From the NCBI GenBank assembly GCA_049682815.1, contig JBAUII010000079.1, forward strand, positions 1 through 64,000: a stretch of DNA of 64,000 bases, read 5' to 3'. A model generated the notes under the pieces. It was given only the letters and a program-made list of their open reading frames with translations. It made no database searches and was not told the DNA's origin. The translations under genes and the position numbers were made by a program. Below are positions 18,514 to 28,645 of the stretch, piece after piece. The DNA is from DASWID01 sp049682815. GTDB taxonomy: Bacteria; Desulfobacterota_D; UBA1144; Nemesobacterales; CSP1-2. Within the stretch, counting starts at the first letter, position 1; each line of letters opens with the position of its first letter.

Positions 18514-18769
18514 TCTTATCTCCTTGTACAACAGTATCTAAGTTTACAATTTGCATAACTATTATATGCGATTTTATCTATAACTACTAGTTCCAACTGA
18601 AAATAGTATTAGTGACTCAACTTCAAAGATTTTTTGCTTGTCAACAGAGCTCTCATAACATACACTTAATAACACGATCATTTGGAAATAAGATGTATAA
18701 TCTGTATAATTATTGGCCTTATTATTCTAAGGTATAAAAATGATATAAGACAAGTGAGGAGAACTGGTG

Positions 18770-21700
18770 ATGACTATCGTTCGCAAATCAAATGATCGAT
18801 CCTTCAAGGTCATCAGCGGGTATGCAGAGTTAGAGATTCGAGACAATCTCGAGAATTCCTACCCTGATGTATACACCCCTGAGGTTATGACCGCTTTGGC
18901 ATCGTTGGCTAGATTTAATGAGGACCAAAAAATGGTCATGGCAAAAAGAATCGAAAGAAGGGCAGAACGAGCTCGGAATAGACAGAGAATTAGGTTTATG
19001 GATTCGAATGACTATATTCCTCGGACCAACATAAAGGTGCAAGAGGCAAGAGACGGGAAGTTCGTTGGTCCAGAAATTCCAAAAGATTTGCAGCGACAGT
19101 GGATTCAGGGGACGGGGCCGGCTGCGAAGCCGAACTCGCCGATTGAAAAAAGCATAAGGAATGTTGCCTATGGACTGCTTTCAGGTGCGGATGGCTGGAT
19201 GTTTGATGGGGAAGACGCCGTTGGTCAAATTAAGACAATGTCGTTAGACAATCAAAGAAATTTAAAATTGGCAATACAAAAAGAGCCAATCTTTTTGCGA
19301 GTGGTTGAGCAGGTTGCAAGGGAGATGAACGAATGGTCATCAGGGTTTTTCGGCAAAAAGATCATAAAAGATTGGAAGACTCAATTAGATTTTACAACAA
19401 AGATATTCCGCTGTCGGGGATTACACCTAGACGATAGACATATCCGTGATGAAAATGGTGTGGCTCTTTCGGCTTCAATTGTCGATATGACACTGTATGT
19501 TGTGAACAACTATAAGAATTTAATGAAGGCGGGTTCCTCCATAGTATTGTATCTGCCTAAGATCCAGACGGCTGAGGAGGCGGCGTTTTGGAATGAAATT
19601 ATATCAGCCCTTGAAGAACATCTTGACCTCCCGGTTGGCACAATCAAGGTCTATGTTCTTGTTGAACAACTTGAGGCAACATTTCAGCTGATGGAAATTA
19701 GGGCGGCCCTTGGCAGACATTTTGTCGGATTTAATACAGGAAGATGGGATTACATTAATAGCGTCGCCGATGCTATGACCTGGGATAAAGATTTTATCAA
19801 TCCCAACATCGAATCCATTACAATGACTTATGGTTACATGAGAAATTACGAAGATAGGGTCCGTAGGGCTGTAAACACGCCCGATATTAACGGAAATTTT
19901 GCGCTTTGGCAAGGTGGAATGGAACCCAACATTCCTGTAGGTTCGGAAGAAGGCGTTGCAAGCGGTATGAAGAAAGCCGTCGAGGGTGCTATGCGTGAGC
20001 AGAAAGAGGGTGCAAGTGGCAAGTGGGTAGCACATTGGAGGATGGTTCACATTATTCGACCGGTTTGGGAAAAGGTGGGAGAGGACAACCAGCTCGGTAG
20101 AGCTTTTCCCCCTCTAACCTATACTCAGGAGGACGCTGATGGTCTAACGCTTCTCGAGCCGGCTCCCAGAACGATTAGGGGAGCTCGAAATCTTTTAAGC
20201 GTTGGTTTGCAATATGGAAATGCCTTTGGTCAGGGATTTCAGGCAGCGGCGCTAAAGCCAGCCGACTTTTTCAATAATGATGACATCTTGTACCTGATGG
20301 AAGATATGGCCACAGGAGAAATTCGTCTCAGCATATTGTGGGAATGGGTTCACAAGGGTGCGAAACTAACCGAAGATGACCCGGAAACGGGGTCAAAAGC
20401 GGGAGACGTTTTTACTGCCGACATATTTCGAAGGTTACTGGCTGAAGAATACGAAAAACTTCTACATGCAAAAGATAAAGATGTTCACGACGATTCAAAA
20501 GGAACAACCTTACCAATTGCCAGAGAGATTGTTGAAACCTACGTTTTAGATGATGTCAAAGCACCCTGGTATATTGACCTTTTGAATATCAATCTGAATA
20601 ATCATGACTTATATGAAGCTGAAAGGAGAATCAGACAGTACATGGATACATTTAAAGAGGATGGCACAAGGATTACTGAGAATCTAGATTTTATCCCTAG
20701 CAGGAAAACTGAGTCCATTTCCGAAGACGAAATGGAATCATTTGAAAAAGAGGTTCTCGAAACAAAAAAATGGGTTAGCAGTCATCGATTCAAGGGCATA
20801 ACTCGTCTTTATTCTGCCCGCCAGGTGGTGCAACAGCGCGGAACGATTGAGACTGACTACCCTATTGCACGAAAAGCATCAGAAGAATTCTATAATCTTT
20901 TGAGGGAATTGTTCTCAAAGGGAGAGCAGATTACAACATTTGGTCCATATTCTCCTGGCCAAGCAGTGATGCTGAAGCGGGCAGGTATAAAGGGGATTTA
21001 TCTGGGGGGTTGGGCAACTTCCGCTAAAGGGTCGACAACTGAGGATCCAGGTCCCGATTTAGCAAGTTACCCACTCAGTCAGGTACCGGATGAAGCAGCT
21101 ACTCTTGTTCGAGCCCTTCTTTCTGCAGACAAGAACCAGAAATTCATGAGATCCCGAATGACAGACAAGGAACGAATGGCTACTCCAAAGTATGATTACA
21201 GGCCTTTTATCATAGCAGATGCTGATACAGGACATGGTGGCGATGCCCATGTCAGAAACCTGATCAGGAGATTTGTGGAAGCCGGTGTCTCAGGTTACCA
21301 CATCGAAGATCAAAAGCCGGGCACAAAGAAATGCGGGCATCAGGGCGGTAAGGTGCTGGTATCCGTCGATGAACAGATCAAAAGGCTGAATGCGGCGCGC
21401 TTCCAACTTGACGTTATGAAAGTACCCGGAATCATCGTTGCTCGAACCGACGCGGAAGGAGCCGCATTACTAGACGGAAGAGGAGATGAGAGGGACCATC
21501 CCTTTATTTTGGGCGCTACAAAAACAAATCTTCCTGGTTATAAGAATTGTTATCTTGCAATTTTGAAGACGTTTAATGAGAAGGGCATAAAGGATGTCAA
21601 TGGTCACCTGCTGTACAGAATATCCGATTTCGAGTATGAAGAGGCTTACGAGTGGTTCAAGCAAGTAGGATTAATCTCATATATAGATGAAAACATACAA

Positions 21701-23026
21701 GCTTTAAAGGATGGCAGGGAAAGGAGTATCACCAGGCCACTCGATAACGTCGCGACCAAGTTCGTCGAAACATGGGAAATCGAATCAGGGCTTAAGACCT
21801 TTGGGGTAGCGGTAGCAGATTTGATGGATTTTCAGATCGAAGAAGGAAGGGAGCTCGATATGACAATCGACGAATGGCTAGAATTTGCTAAGAAGGTGTC
21901 ATTGCATGAAGCGAATGAAAAAGCCAAGTCGATGGGCATAGACCCTTCGTGGGATTGTGAATTGTCTAGAACGCCCGAGGGTTATTATCAGATTCAGGGC
22001 GGAATCGAATATGCAATAGCAAAATCGATTGCCGTAGCCCCCTTTGCCGATATCCTCTGGATGGAGACAAAAACGGCGGATCTGGCTGATGCGAAAGAAT
22101 TTGCTGATGCGATCCACAGGGTATATCCGGATAAGATGTTGGCCTACAATTTGTCACCTTCTTTTAACTGGGACACAACGGGGATGAGCGATGAAGAAAT
22201 GGCGAACTTCCCCAAAGAGTTGGGAAAGCTCGGGTTCGTCTTTAACTTTATCACATATGGAGGTCATCAAATAGACGGACTGGCCGCTGAAGATTTTTCC
22301 AGGGCTCTGCAGGAAGATGGGATGCTTGCGCTGGCCCGATTACAGAGAAAGTTCAGGTTGCTCGATTCACCCTATAAAACGCCTCAAACCTACGTTGGTG
22401 GGCCCCGTGCTGATGGTGCCCTTATGGCTACTTCCGGGCGTACGGCAACGACCAAGGCTATGGGAAAGGGATCCACGCAGTATCAGCATTTGGTCCAGAC
22501 GGAGGTTCCACCGAAACTTCTGGAAGGTTGGCTTGAGCATTGGGCGGAATACTACAAAATTGGAGGGCCATTGCGCGTTGAACTGCGGCCACATAGGGCG
22601 GGATCGGATTTGTTGGAATTGAGTATTTTGGATGGGTCGAGAAATAAAGTAGCTAATGCTGTGTATGCATCCATACAAGATCTCAGGGGGAAAAATATTC
22701 TTTCTGTTAGAGATCAAAATACATTTAGCGAGGATTTTCGTAAGAAACGTTTAATGACATTAATCCATTTGTTTTTGATTCACCGTTATAAAAGTGATTC
22801 GGTACATTATGTTAACCCCACCGACGATAATCAGAAGCAAACGAAGGGTATGAAAGCTTTGGGCATATATGACGAGGTCAACACTGAAATTGGCGATATT
22901 ATTGTAGCCGGGGTCAATAGTGACCGTGTAAAGGAGCTGCTTAATCCCGACCTGGTCGAGCTGAATAGGCTTATTACAAAGGCAAAAAGATCAAAAGCAG
23001 GCAAACCGAAAATAAAGAAGAATTGA
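18770..23026 (+). CDS. Bifunctional malate synthase-isocitrate lyase fusion (glyoxylate shunt)
   Basis: A 1418-aa protein joining both glyoxylate-cycle enzymes. Residues ~1-600 are malate synthase of the A type: DGWMFDGEDAV, FRCRGLHLDDRH, VLYLPKIQ, LVEQLEATFQLMEI, NTGRWDYINS, and MEDMATGEIRLSILWEW with the catalytic-base region. Residues ~650-1418 are isocitrate lyase: TTFGPYSPGQAVMLKRAG, IADADTGHGG, the catalytic KKCGH (~855), ARTDAEGAAL, and WDCELSRTPEGYYQIQGG. A C-terminal extension (LVQTEVPPKLLEGWLEHW ... VHYVNPTDDNQ) matches the long, ICL2-type lyases known from Mycobacterium. The start is ATG 18770 with AGGAGAA 6 nt upstream. It would split isocitrate and condense the glyoxylate with acetyl-CoA. 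Nearby fadI/fadJ-like genes supply acetyl-CoA. It is a single gene, not in an operon. Confidence 0.93.
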   Translation: MTIVRKSNDRSFKVISGYAELEIRDNLENSYPDVYTPEVMTALASLARFNEDQKMVMAKRIERRAERARNRQRIRFMDSNDYIPRTNIKVQEARDGKFVGPEIPKDLQRQWIQGTGPAAKPNSPIEKSIRNVAYGLLSGADGWMFDGEDAVGQIKTMSLDNQRNLKLAIQKEPIFLRVVEQVAREMNEWSSGFFGKKIIKDWKTQLDFTTKIFRCRGLHLDDRHIRDENGVALSASIVDMTLYVVNNYKNLMKAGSSIVLYLPKIQTAEEAAFWNEIISALEEHLDLPVGTIKVYVLVEQLEATFQLMEIRAALGRHFVGFNTGRWDYINSVADAMTWDKDFINPNIESITMTYGYMRNYEDRVRRAVNTPDINGNFALWQGGMEPNIPVGSEEGVASGMKKAVEGAMREQKEGASGKWVAHWRMVHIIRPVWEKVGEDNQLGRAFPPLTYTQEDADGLTLLEPAPRTIRGARNLLSVGLQYGNAFGQGFQAAALKPADFFNNDDILYLMEDMATGEIRLSILWEWVHKGAKLTEDDPETGSKAGDVFTADIFRRLLAEEYEKLLHAKDKDVHDDSKGTTLPIAREIVETYVLDDVKAPWYIDLLNINLNNHDLYEAERRIRQYMDTFKEDGTRITENLDFIPSRKTESISEDEMESFEKEVLETKKWVSSHRFKGITRLYSARQVVQQRGTIETDYPIARKASEEFYNLLRELFSKGEQITTFGPYSPGQAVMLKRAGIKGIYLGGWATSAKGSTTEDPGPDLASYPLSQVPDEAATLVRALLSADKNQKFMRSRMTDKERMATPKYDYRPFIIADADTGHGGDAHVRNLIRRFVEAGVSGYHIEDQKPGTKKCGHQGGKVLVSVDEQIKRLNAARFQLDVMKVPGIIVARTDAEGAALLDGRGDERDHPFILGATKTNLPGYKNCYLAILKTFNEKGIKDVNGHLLYRISDFEYEEAYEWFKQVGLISYIDENIQALKDGRERSITRPLDNVATKFVETWEIESGLKTFGVAVADLMDFQIEEGRELDMTIDEWLEFAKKVSLHEANEKAKSMGIDPSWDCELSRTPEGYYQIQGGIEYAIAKSIAVAPFADILWMETKTADLADAKEFADAIHRVYPDKMLAYNLSPSFNWDTTGMSDEEMANFPKELGKLGFVFNFITYGGHQIDGLAAEDFSRALQEDGMLALARLQRKFRLLDSPYKTPQTYVGGPRADGALMATSGRTATTKAMGKGSTQYQHLVQTEVPPKLLEGWLEHWAEYYKIGGPLRVELRPHRAGSDLLELSILDGSRNKVANAVYASIQDLRGKNILSVRDQNTFSEDFRKKRLMTLIHLFLIHRYKSDSVHYVNPTDDNQKQTKGMKALGIYDEVNTEIGDIIVAGVNSDRVKELLNPDLVELNRLITKAKRSKAGKPKIKKN

Positions 23027-23611
23027 GAATCGAGTGGGTGTGATCGATGCATCGTGCAGCAGTCTGGTGTCTAATGGGTGAGCCATAAGAATGAGAATAG
23101 AAGTTGTTTTATGAGTAAAAGATAGATTTTTGTTCAAACTCTGTAAGTGCTCGGAATTGCAATTAGCCGCTGATTTCCCACATCCATTACTTTCCCCGTG
23201 AGCTTGCAAGGTGAGCTTGTGTCAACTACTAAATTTGCTATATCTTGTGAACGTATTTTTTTGTCCCGTTATTTGGTTCATTCCTTCTATTCCTGCAAAG
23301 GGGGCTTATATCTTAATTGGACTATTCGATATCACTTAATAATATTTCTAGCGACTCATCAAATGTCATAACTTTAATGACTTAACTAGAGTAAATATTT
23401 TTTAGAAATAGATTATTAACTAAATGTCAGAAAGTATATTCTTAAAGTTTGTAAAATAGCTGAGTGGTCTCTAAAGGTAAGAATTTTTACAGATTGATGC
23501 TAAACTATTGAAATGTAACCATCTATTCATTCATTATTTTCACTTGATTATTTAGTTTTATATTTTTTAAAACCATGAATTCATTTCATTGGGTGAGGTT
23601 ATAGGAGTAAG
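23027..23611. other. Intergenic stretch, no gene recognised
   Basis: 585 bp, increasingly AT-rich towards 23600. I see no coding frame, RNA gene or clear terminator. GGAGT before the ATG at 23612 is the ribosome site of the next gene. Confidence 0.4.
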
Positions 23612-24940
23612 ATGTTCTGGAAAATATTATTAGTTTTGTCACTTGTTGCTGCAAATGGATTTTTTGTTGCTGCCGAATTCGCGCTCGTAAAGCTTAGAAT
23701 ACAGGAAATAAAAATCCTAGCGCGGAAGGGAAGTAAGACTGCGAAATTAGTTGAGTCGATTGTTAGAGATTTGGATGCCTACCTATCGGCTTGTCAGCTC
23801 GGAATTACCCTTGCCAGTCTAGGTCTTGGGTGGGTTGGCGAACCGGTGGTAGCGAAAATGATTGAACCAGTTTTTAACACGCTAGGTATCCCTGAGGAAA
23901 ATGTACATTTTGTAGCATTGCCTATAGCTTTTATCATAATTACTCTGCTGCACATTACTGCCGGTGAGCAGGTACCTAAGATATTAGCCATAAAGAAGCA
24001 TAGACCCACTGCCTATGTCATCTCAATGCCCTTGGTCATTTTTTATAAGACTTTCAAGCCTTTCATTTGGATTCTGAACACAATAAGTAACTTAATGCTA
24101 AGGGTTATTGGTATTCAAATCACGCCTGAGCATGGCGAAGTCCATACGGAGGATGAGGTAAGGGCTATCCTTCTTGAATCGGCTGCGGTGGGCCACCTCA
24201 CTCCAGGCGAACGCCTGATCATGGAAAATGTGCTGGATTTGGAAAATAAGATCGCTCGTCGATATATGCTGCCCAGGAACCAGATAGTGTATTTGGATAA
24301 GAATGACACTATGGAGGAAAAGCTACGTATAGCATCAGAATCCGGGCATACGCGCCTGCCACTTTGCGATGGTGATCTTGATCATATAATTGGAATTGTA
24401 CATGTTAAGGATATTTTTCAGGCTCTTGCGGGGGGAGAAGAGCTTAAGGCTCTTGTCGATGTTGCACGCAAACCTACCTTCCTTCCCGAAACCGTTACCC
24501 TGGATGCGTTACTTCGCGAGTTTCAAAAAAAGCACACCGCTTTGGCCATACTTGTCGATGAATATGGAGTTGTATCCGGAATGATTACTCTTGAAAACGT
24601 GCTTGAAGAGCTGGTCGGACCTATACAGGATGAGTTTGATACGGAAGCACCATCGATAATAAAGGTAGGGGCCGACAGTTTTGAGGTTGATGCTGCTTGC
24701 ACGGTTGACGAAATTGAAAAAAAACTGGAAATTGAACTATCTGATTCGAACGCCGATACGATTGGAGGCGTGTTGATTCAAGAGTTGGGTCATATACCCA
24801 CAGTCAATGAGAATGCTATACTGGGGGGGCATGAGGTTACCGTGCTGGAGGCTGATCCGACAAGGGTACGCAGGGTCCGGATTAAAAGGTTGAATCCCGA
24901 AGAGATCGCAGAAATCTCGGATGAACAGAAGCCTGCTTAG
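23612..24940 (+). CDS. CNNM/CorC-type membrane protein (DUF21-CBS-CorC_HlyC)
   Basis: A 442-aa protein of the HlyC/CorC (CNNM) family, linked to Mg/Co homeostasis. Residues 1-175 form the DUF21 membrane domain: an N-terminal helix, NGFFVAAEFALVKLR, SACQLGITLASLGLGWVGEP and AGEQVPKILAIKKHR. A CBS pair spans ~210-340 (MLPRNQIVYLDKNDTMEEKL; ILVDEYGVVSGMITLEN). The CorC_HlyC domain, from ~350 (ADSFEVDAACTVDEIEKKL) to the end, contains ADTIGGVLIQELGHIP. The usual EL-PK motif of the fourth segment reads EQVPK here. It is a single gene. Confidence 0.9.
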   Translation: MFWKILLVLSLVAANGFFVAAEFALVKLRIQEIKILARKGSKTAKLVESIVRDLDAYLSACQLGITLASLGLGWVGEPVVAKMIEPVFNTLGIPEENVHFVALPIAFIIITLLHITAGEQVPKILAIKKHRPTAYVISMPLVIFYKTFKPFIWILNTISNLMLRVIGIQITPEHGEVHTEDEVRAILLESAAVGHLTPGERLIMENVLDLENKIARRYMLPRNQIVYLDKNDTMEEKLRIASESGHTRLPLCDGDLDHIIGIVHVKDIFQALAGGEELKALVDVARKPTFLPETVTLDALLREFQKKHTALAILVDEYGVVSGMITLENVLEELVGPIQDEFDTEAPSIIKVGADSFEVDAACTVDEIEKKLEIELSDSNADTIGGVLIQELGHIPTVNENAILGGHEVTVLEADPTRVRRVRIKRLNPEEIAEISDEQKPA

Positions 24941-25040
24941 CATCAATAATTTTTAAAAAATAGACACTCTTTCTATTATGGAATAAATCACCCCTGGGGG
25001 TAACGAGATACATATAGGCCCAAATCTCATTTGAACGGCA

Positions 25041-25799
25041 TCAATACTTGCATTCCCAAACTATCACCCCGTCGGCTACTTCAGAAGCGTTATCCGGAGT
25101 TTCTGCATGTATAGCGTCCATTATTTGATTAACGTACTCCGATGACTCAGACTCTGCCGTGTCTACGAGCTTTTCACTCCTTATATGACATCTTTTCTTT
25201 TCCCAATATTGAAGCATGGAAGCAACCTTAATCCCGCGATCGACTAATCGCTCCCCTAAACTTTCCCCCGCCAGGGGATTAGAATGCCATTTAACCTCTT
25301 TCATCGCATGAAAATTGCCGACCAATACCAGAATGGGTGTACCGTCCATCACCTCTAAAATTTGCTTTTCCATCCATTCGTCACGGCTCACCGGGACCGT
25401 CTCAGGTTTGTCAATAGCCCGGACTTTGAGGCATTTCCCCTCCCAGATCTGGTTTCGAAAAGAGGCTAACATCTTACGGTAACCCGGATGGTCAATGAAG
25501 CGGCTTAATGGGATTGGCGAAATGGAGAATCTCTCTGGAATCCATTTGCGCTTGAGGGCCCTATCTAAAATCGGCTGCTGGTGTGAGGGGATTTCTAAAC
25601 CCACTATGAGACAATTTCCACCTTGAAGATATTCCGTTACGGTGTTGGTTACGAACTTTGTTGACTCGGGGCGTCTATGTGTTTCTCCGACAATTATCAC
25701 ATCCTTGTCTCTGAGGAGCTCGGGTATAGAGAATGAGAGTGTGCCTGTGGGAAAGCCGAGGATCAGTAGTGTAGGCACTAATATGGTTCGAATTAGCAT
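25041..25799 (-). CDS. Secreted ChaN/Tiki-superfamily protein
   Basis: A 252-aa exported protein; residues 1-23 are a signal peptide. The mature part has the superfamily marks VIIVGETHRRPES near its start (GxxH), IVGLEIPSHQQPIL (the GxE strand), FIDHPGYRKMLA, and LVLVGNFHAMK (the late GN-H). These place it with the ChaN/TraB/PrgY/Tiki clan, whose members are heme-binding lipoproteins or metalloproteases. No lipobox is present. The substrate and activity are not evident. It is a single gene between CNNM (convergent) and the thaumatin-like lipoprotein. Confidence 0.7.
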   Translation of the reverse strand: MLIRTILVPTLLILGFPTGTLSFSIPELLRDKDVIIVGETHRRPESTKFVTNTVTEYLQGGNCLIVGLEIPSHQQPILDRALKRKWIPERFSISPIPLSRFIDHPGYRKMLASFRNQIWEGKCLKVRAIDKPETVPVSRDEWMEKQILEVMDGTPILVLVGNFHAMKEVKWHSNPLAGESLGERLVDRGIKVASMLQYWEKKRCHIRSEKLVDTAESESSEYVNQIMDAIHAETPDNASEVADGVIVWECKY

Positions 25800-26180
25800 A
25801 TTCGTCTTACATTATATTTATACCATCCAGAGAGCTTGAATAAAATGGAGACTGGAGAATTCGAAAAAAGCCAGGGTAAGCCCTAAACCTTGTGCGATTG
25901 TAATTTCAAAATATCTTGATTTCATCGGATTATTTCTCTAATAATCCTTTGCACCAACAGAAAAATATATAACCGTGCACTAGAGAAATTAGGGCGGGTT
26001 AGACTTAACTTAAAAGTATCTAATGTGAAAATTTTATTCACTGAAGCTCCTATATCAAAATTCTTCAAGGTTTGATCGGTAGTTTGTTGGGTTAAGTCTC
26101 TCGATAGGAATCCGTGATATCAATGATCTTCCGGTAAAGGTTAAGGACTGACCGTGAAACTTTATACGATATACGATCCT
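25800..26180. other. Intergenic stretch, no gene recognised
   Basis: About 380 bp, AT-rich, without a supported gene or RNA. It separates two minus-strand genes for exported proteins. Confidence 0.4.
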
Positions 26181-26993
26181 CTAATGTGAAAGAATGTTGA
26201 CCGTGATCGTGCCGCCACTTTCCTGTGTCAATTGGCATTCGGGGTCGGGCGTTCCATTGACTTCGGGGTGGCAACCAACGTTGCTATTGCAGTCCAGTCC
26301 GGGTCCAGGACACGGGCAATTCGCCCGGGTAACACAGGTGGTACAGCCTACCGGGAAAACGCCCAAATTGTTTTCGTTATCCGTCAACCCGCCCGATGTC
26401 ACCGGCCCTAGCGTCGTGGGGCCCTTGCTCATCGTTATGCTGATGGGTACGGTGAAGCCGTTTACGACGGTTATGTCGGCACAGTCGCAAGGTGGTGTAT
26501 TGCAGCCCGGCGTGGTGGAACATGCGCTCCCATAGACAGCCACTTCAGCCCCGGTAGGTCCATTGAAAGGAGTAGATCCGCAAGATGGCGCACCGCCAAT
26601 GCCGAAGACGAATGAGCTTAAACAGCCGACCTCTAAAGGGACCATGCATATTGTGGGGTCGGCTGCGCTACCGGCGGCAATAGTGAAATGGCAGTTTAGC
26701 TGGCCAGTCTGATCGCATGCAATATCTCCTGTAGTGCACATAATGGCGTTAGGTTCTGCCCACATTTCAGCAGTCGTACAATTTCCACTGCCAAAGTTGA
26801 CAAAGACTGTCGTCTCAGGCCCCTGATTAGCTATCTCTAATGTTGTGACAGGAGAGCCACCACCAAACCCGTCGTCGACTTCATCGCCGTTCCCCCCTCC
26901 ACCGTCATCATGGCATCCGCCGACGGTTCCTAAAGCAATAAGGATTAATAAAACAAATACCCCAAGAAATGAAGTCCAATTACTTTTAATCAT
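26181..26993 (-). CDS. Cysteine-rich thaumatin-like lipoprotein
   Basis: A 270-aa exported protein. The N-terminus is a long hydrophobic helix ending LGTVGGC, a lipobox-like site, followed by a Gly/Asp linker. The mature domain (from ~50) has about twenty cysteines. The order of elements resembles thaumatin-like proteins: an N-terminal strand (TTLEIANQGPETTVFVNF), Cys pairs, and above all CDCADITVVNGFTVPISIT, which parallels the thaumatin segment around D-I-S-L-V-D-G-F-N-x-P. A Cys-rich stretch follows (CTTCVTRANCPCPGPGLDC). Thaumatin-like proteins are mostly eukaryotic and bind or cleave glucans. Assignment is by pattern only, and function in this cell is unknown. Confidence 0.6.
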   Translation of the reverse strand: MIKSNWTSFLGVFVLLILIALGTVGGCHDDGGGGNGDEVDDGFGGGSPVTTLEIANQGPETTVFVNFGSGNCTTAEMWAEPNAIMCTTGDIACDQTGQLNCHFTIAAGSAADPTICMVPLEVGCLSSFVFGIGGAPSCGSTPFNGPTGAEVAVYGSACSTTPGCNTPPCDCADITVVNGFTVPISITMSKGPTTLGPVTSGGLTDNENNLGVFPVGCTTCVTRANCPCPGPGLDCNSNVGCHPEVNGTPDPECQLTQESGGTITVNILSH

Positions 26994-27020
26994 GGTTAAC
27001 CTCCCTGATTCGGATTGTGT

Positions 27021-27115
27021 TTTATGGTGCAGGATACACTATGCAGGATGTATGATGCAAGATGTATGATTCATCATGCACGATACAAGATGCAGGATGG
27101 ACGATGGAGAATGTA
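27021..27115. repeat. Degenerate short tandem repeat (GATGCA-type)
   Basis: Variants of ATGCAGGATG, ATGCAAGATG and ATGATGCA follow each other from just upstream of the thaumatin-like gene towards the OpuC gene. The unit is about 8-10 bp and degenerate. Purine-rich tracts of this kind read as low-complexity intergenic sequence. Confidence 0.6.
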
Positions 27116-27145
27116 ACGATCTACCTCTGGGGGTTAAAAAAGAGT

Positions 27146-28633
27146 TTATTCAGATTTCAGTCGCAATCCTTTTGGTACGAAAACCAATTCAGATAAATCA
27201 AATAACCCTTGCACAAGAAGTGCTAAAACGGCGGCTGGGATGGCGCCTTCGAGGATAAGAGGAATATTATCAAGACGGATTCCTGTGAGGATTGGTTGGC
27301 CATATCCGCCCGCGCCTATTAAAGCACCAAGCGTGGCGGTCCCAACATTTATCACTGCAGAGGTTTTGATTCCACCTATTATGGACCTAGATGCCATTGG
27401 CAATTCCACAAGTCTGAGCCTGGCAAAATACGATAAACCCAGGGCCTCGGCCGATTCCCGGATATTGGATGGGATATCATGCAGGCCTGTATAGGTGTTA
27501 CGGACGATAGGGAGCAGGCTGTAGAGAAATAGTGCAACAATCGCTGGTGTAGCACCTATTCCCAGAAGAGGAATCATAAAAACAAGCAATGCGAGGGATG
27601 GAATAGTCTGAATTATCCCAACAATGCCCAGGATCGCTTGCCCTAGCCTCTCGTTTTGGTGAGCCAAAATTCCTAGCGGTATTGATATCAGAATTGCGGC
27701 CGAAAGGGAAACCGCGACGAGAAAAAGATGCTGGAGCGTGTTATGCCAAAGCCGTATGAAAAATGAGTCGTTTATTGGATGTGTATTTATGTGTAAATCC
27801 TTCTTCAAAAACTTCGCCGCTACATCAGGCTCAGGCTCTCCATCTATCTTTACCAGTGCATTCATTTTAATCATATCTTCTTCAGAGATTTTACCCTGGA
27901 GCTTCGATATCATTTTGAGCGCCTCCGGGGTTTGTTCCTCCAGTTCAGAGCGGTAAAGTAGGACTGCGTTGTAGTTGGTGAAGTGGTTAAGATCGTCCTT
28001 TAATCGTCTCAAATTATAGTATTCGATCTCGGCATCAGTCGAATACAGGTCAACTACATCGATATCACCGCTTTCGACTCCCCGGTATGCAAGGTCGTGG
28101 TCCAATCCCGTAACATTCCTCTGCGGCAAGTGATACACAGTTTTTAGACTTTGCCAGCCATCACGGCGATTCGTAAATTCATTTGTGAAACCAAATTTCA
28201 GGTTGGGGTACCTGCGCAGGTCCGATATCGTTTTGATGCCCAGTTTTTCAGCAACCTCCTCCTTCATTCCGAGGGCATAGGTGTTATTGAATCCCAACGG
28301 TTCGCTTACGAGGATGCCTTTTTCAGACAGAGCATTTCTTAATTCTTCCTCGTCGGAAATATCCTCTTTGGATAGTATCTCCTCAATGATAGTTCCCGTG
28401 TATTCCGGATAAATATCAATATCCCCTCTTAGAAGGGCGTTCCAAAGCACCCTGGTTCCTCCGAGTTCCTCTCTATATTGAACATCAATGCCGGCATTCC
28501 GAGCCAGTTGAGATACCAATTCTCCCAGTATCACGGATTCTGTGAACTTTTTGGAGCCCACCTTTATCTGGGTGGTGGAATTCACTGTGGTATAAGAGAT
28601 TAAATTGACGGAAATAAATACGATTAGATTCAA
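27146..28633 (-). CDS. OpuC-like glycine betaine/choline transporter: fused binding protein and permease
   Basis: A single chain of about 495 aa carrying an OpuAC-type substrate-binding domain (IKVGSKKFTESVILGELV, DIYPEYTGTIIEEIL, VVDLYSTDAEIEYYNLRRL) followed by an ABC permease domain of about 200 aa (QTIPSLALLVFMIPLLGIG, SAEALGLSYFARLRLVELP as the EAA loop). Such fusions are known in the betaine/carnitine/choline family. I place the start at the TTG at 28633, with GGTGGGGG upstream, which gives a short signal-like N-terminus. The frame is open further, to 28840, but that part reads through a G-rich intergenic hairpin and is unlikely to be coding. The matching ATPase gene lies upstream. Confidence 0.88.
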   Translation of the reverse strand: MNLIVFISVNLISYTTVNSTTQIKVGSKKFTESVILGELVSQLARNAGIDVQYREELGGTRVLWNALLRGDIDIYPEYTGTIIEEILSKEDISDEEELRNALSEKGILVSEPLGFNNTYALGMKEEVAEKLGIKTISDLRRYPNLKFGFTNEFTNRRDGWQSLKTVYHLPQRNVTGLDHDLAYRGVESGDIDVVDLYSTDAEIEYYNLRRLKDDLNHFTNYNAVLLYRSELEEQTPEALKMISKLQGKISEEDMIKMNALVKIDGEPEPDVAAKFLKKDLHINTHPINDSFFIRLWHNTLQHLFLVAVSLSAAILISIPLGILAHQNERLGQAILGIVGIIQTIPSLALLVFMIPLLGIGATPAIVALFLYSLLPIVRNTYTGLHDIPSNIRESAEALGLSYFARLRLVELPMASRSIIGGIKTSAVINVGTATLGALIGAGGYGQPILTGIRLDNIPLILEGAIPAAVLALLVQGLFDLSELVFVPKGLRLKSE

Positions 28634-28645
28634 CCCCCACCTTAA

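Noticed and set aside
24989..25001. CCCCTGGGGG palindrome after the CNNM gene as terminator
   Set aside because: No room for a loop and no T run.
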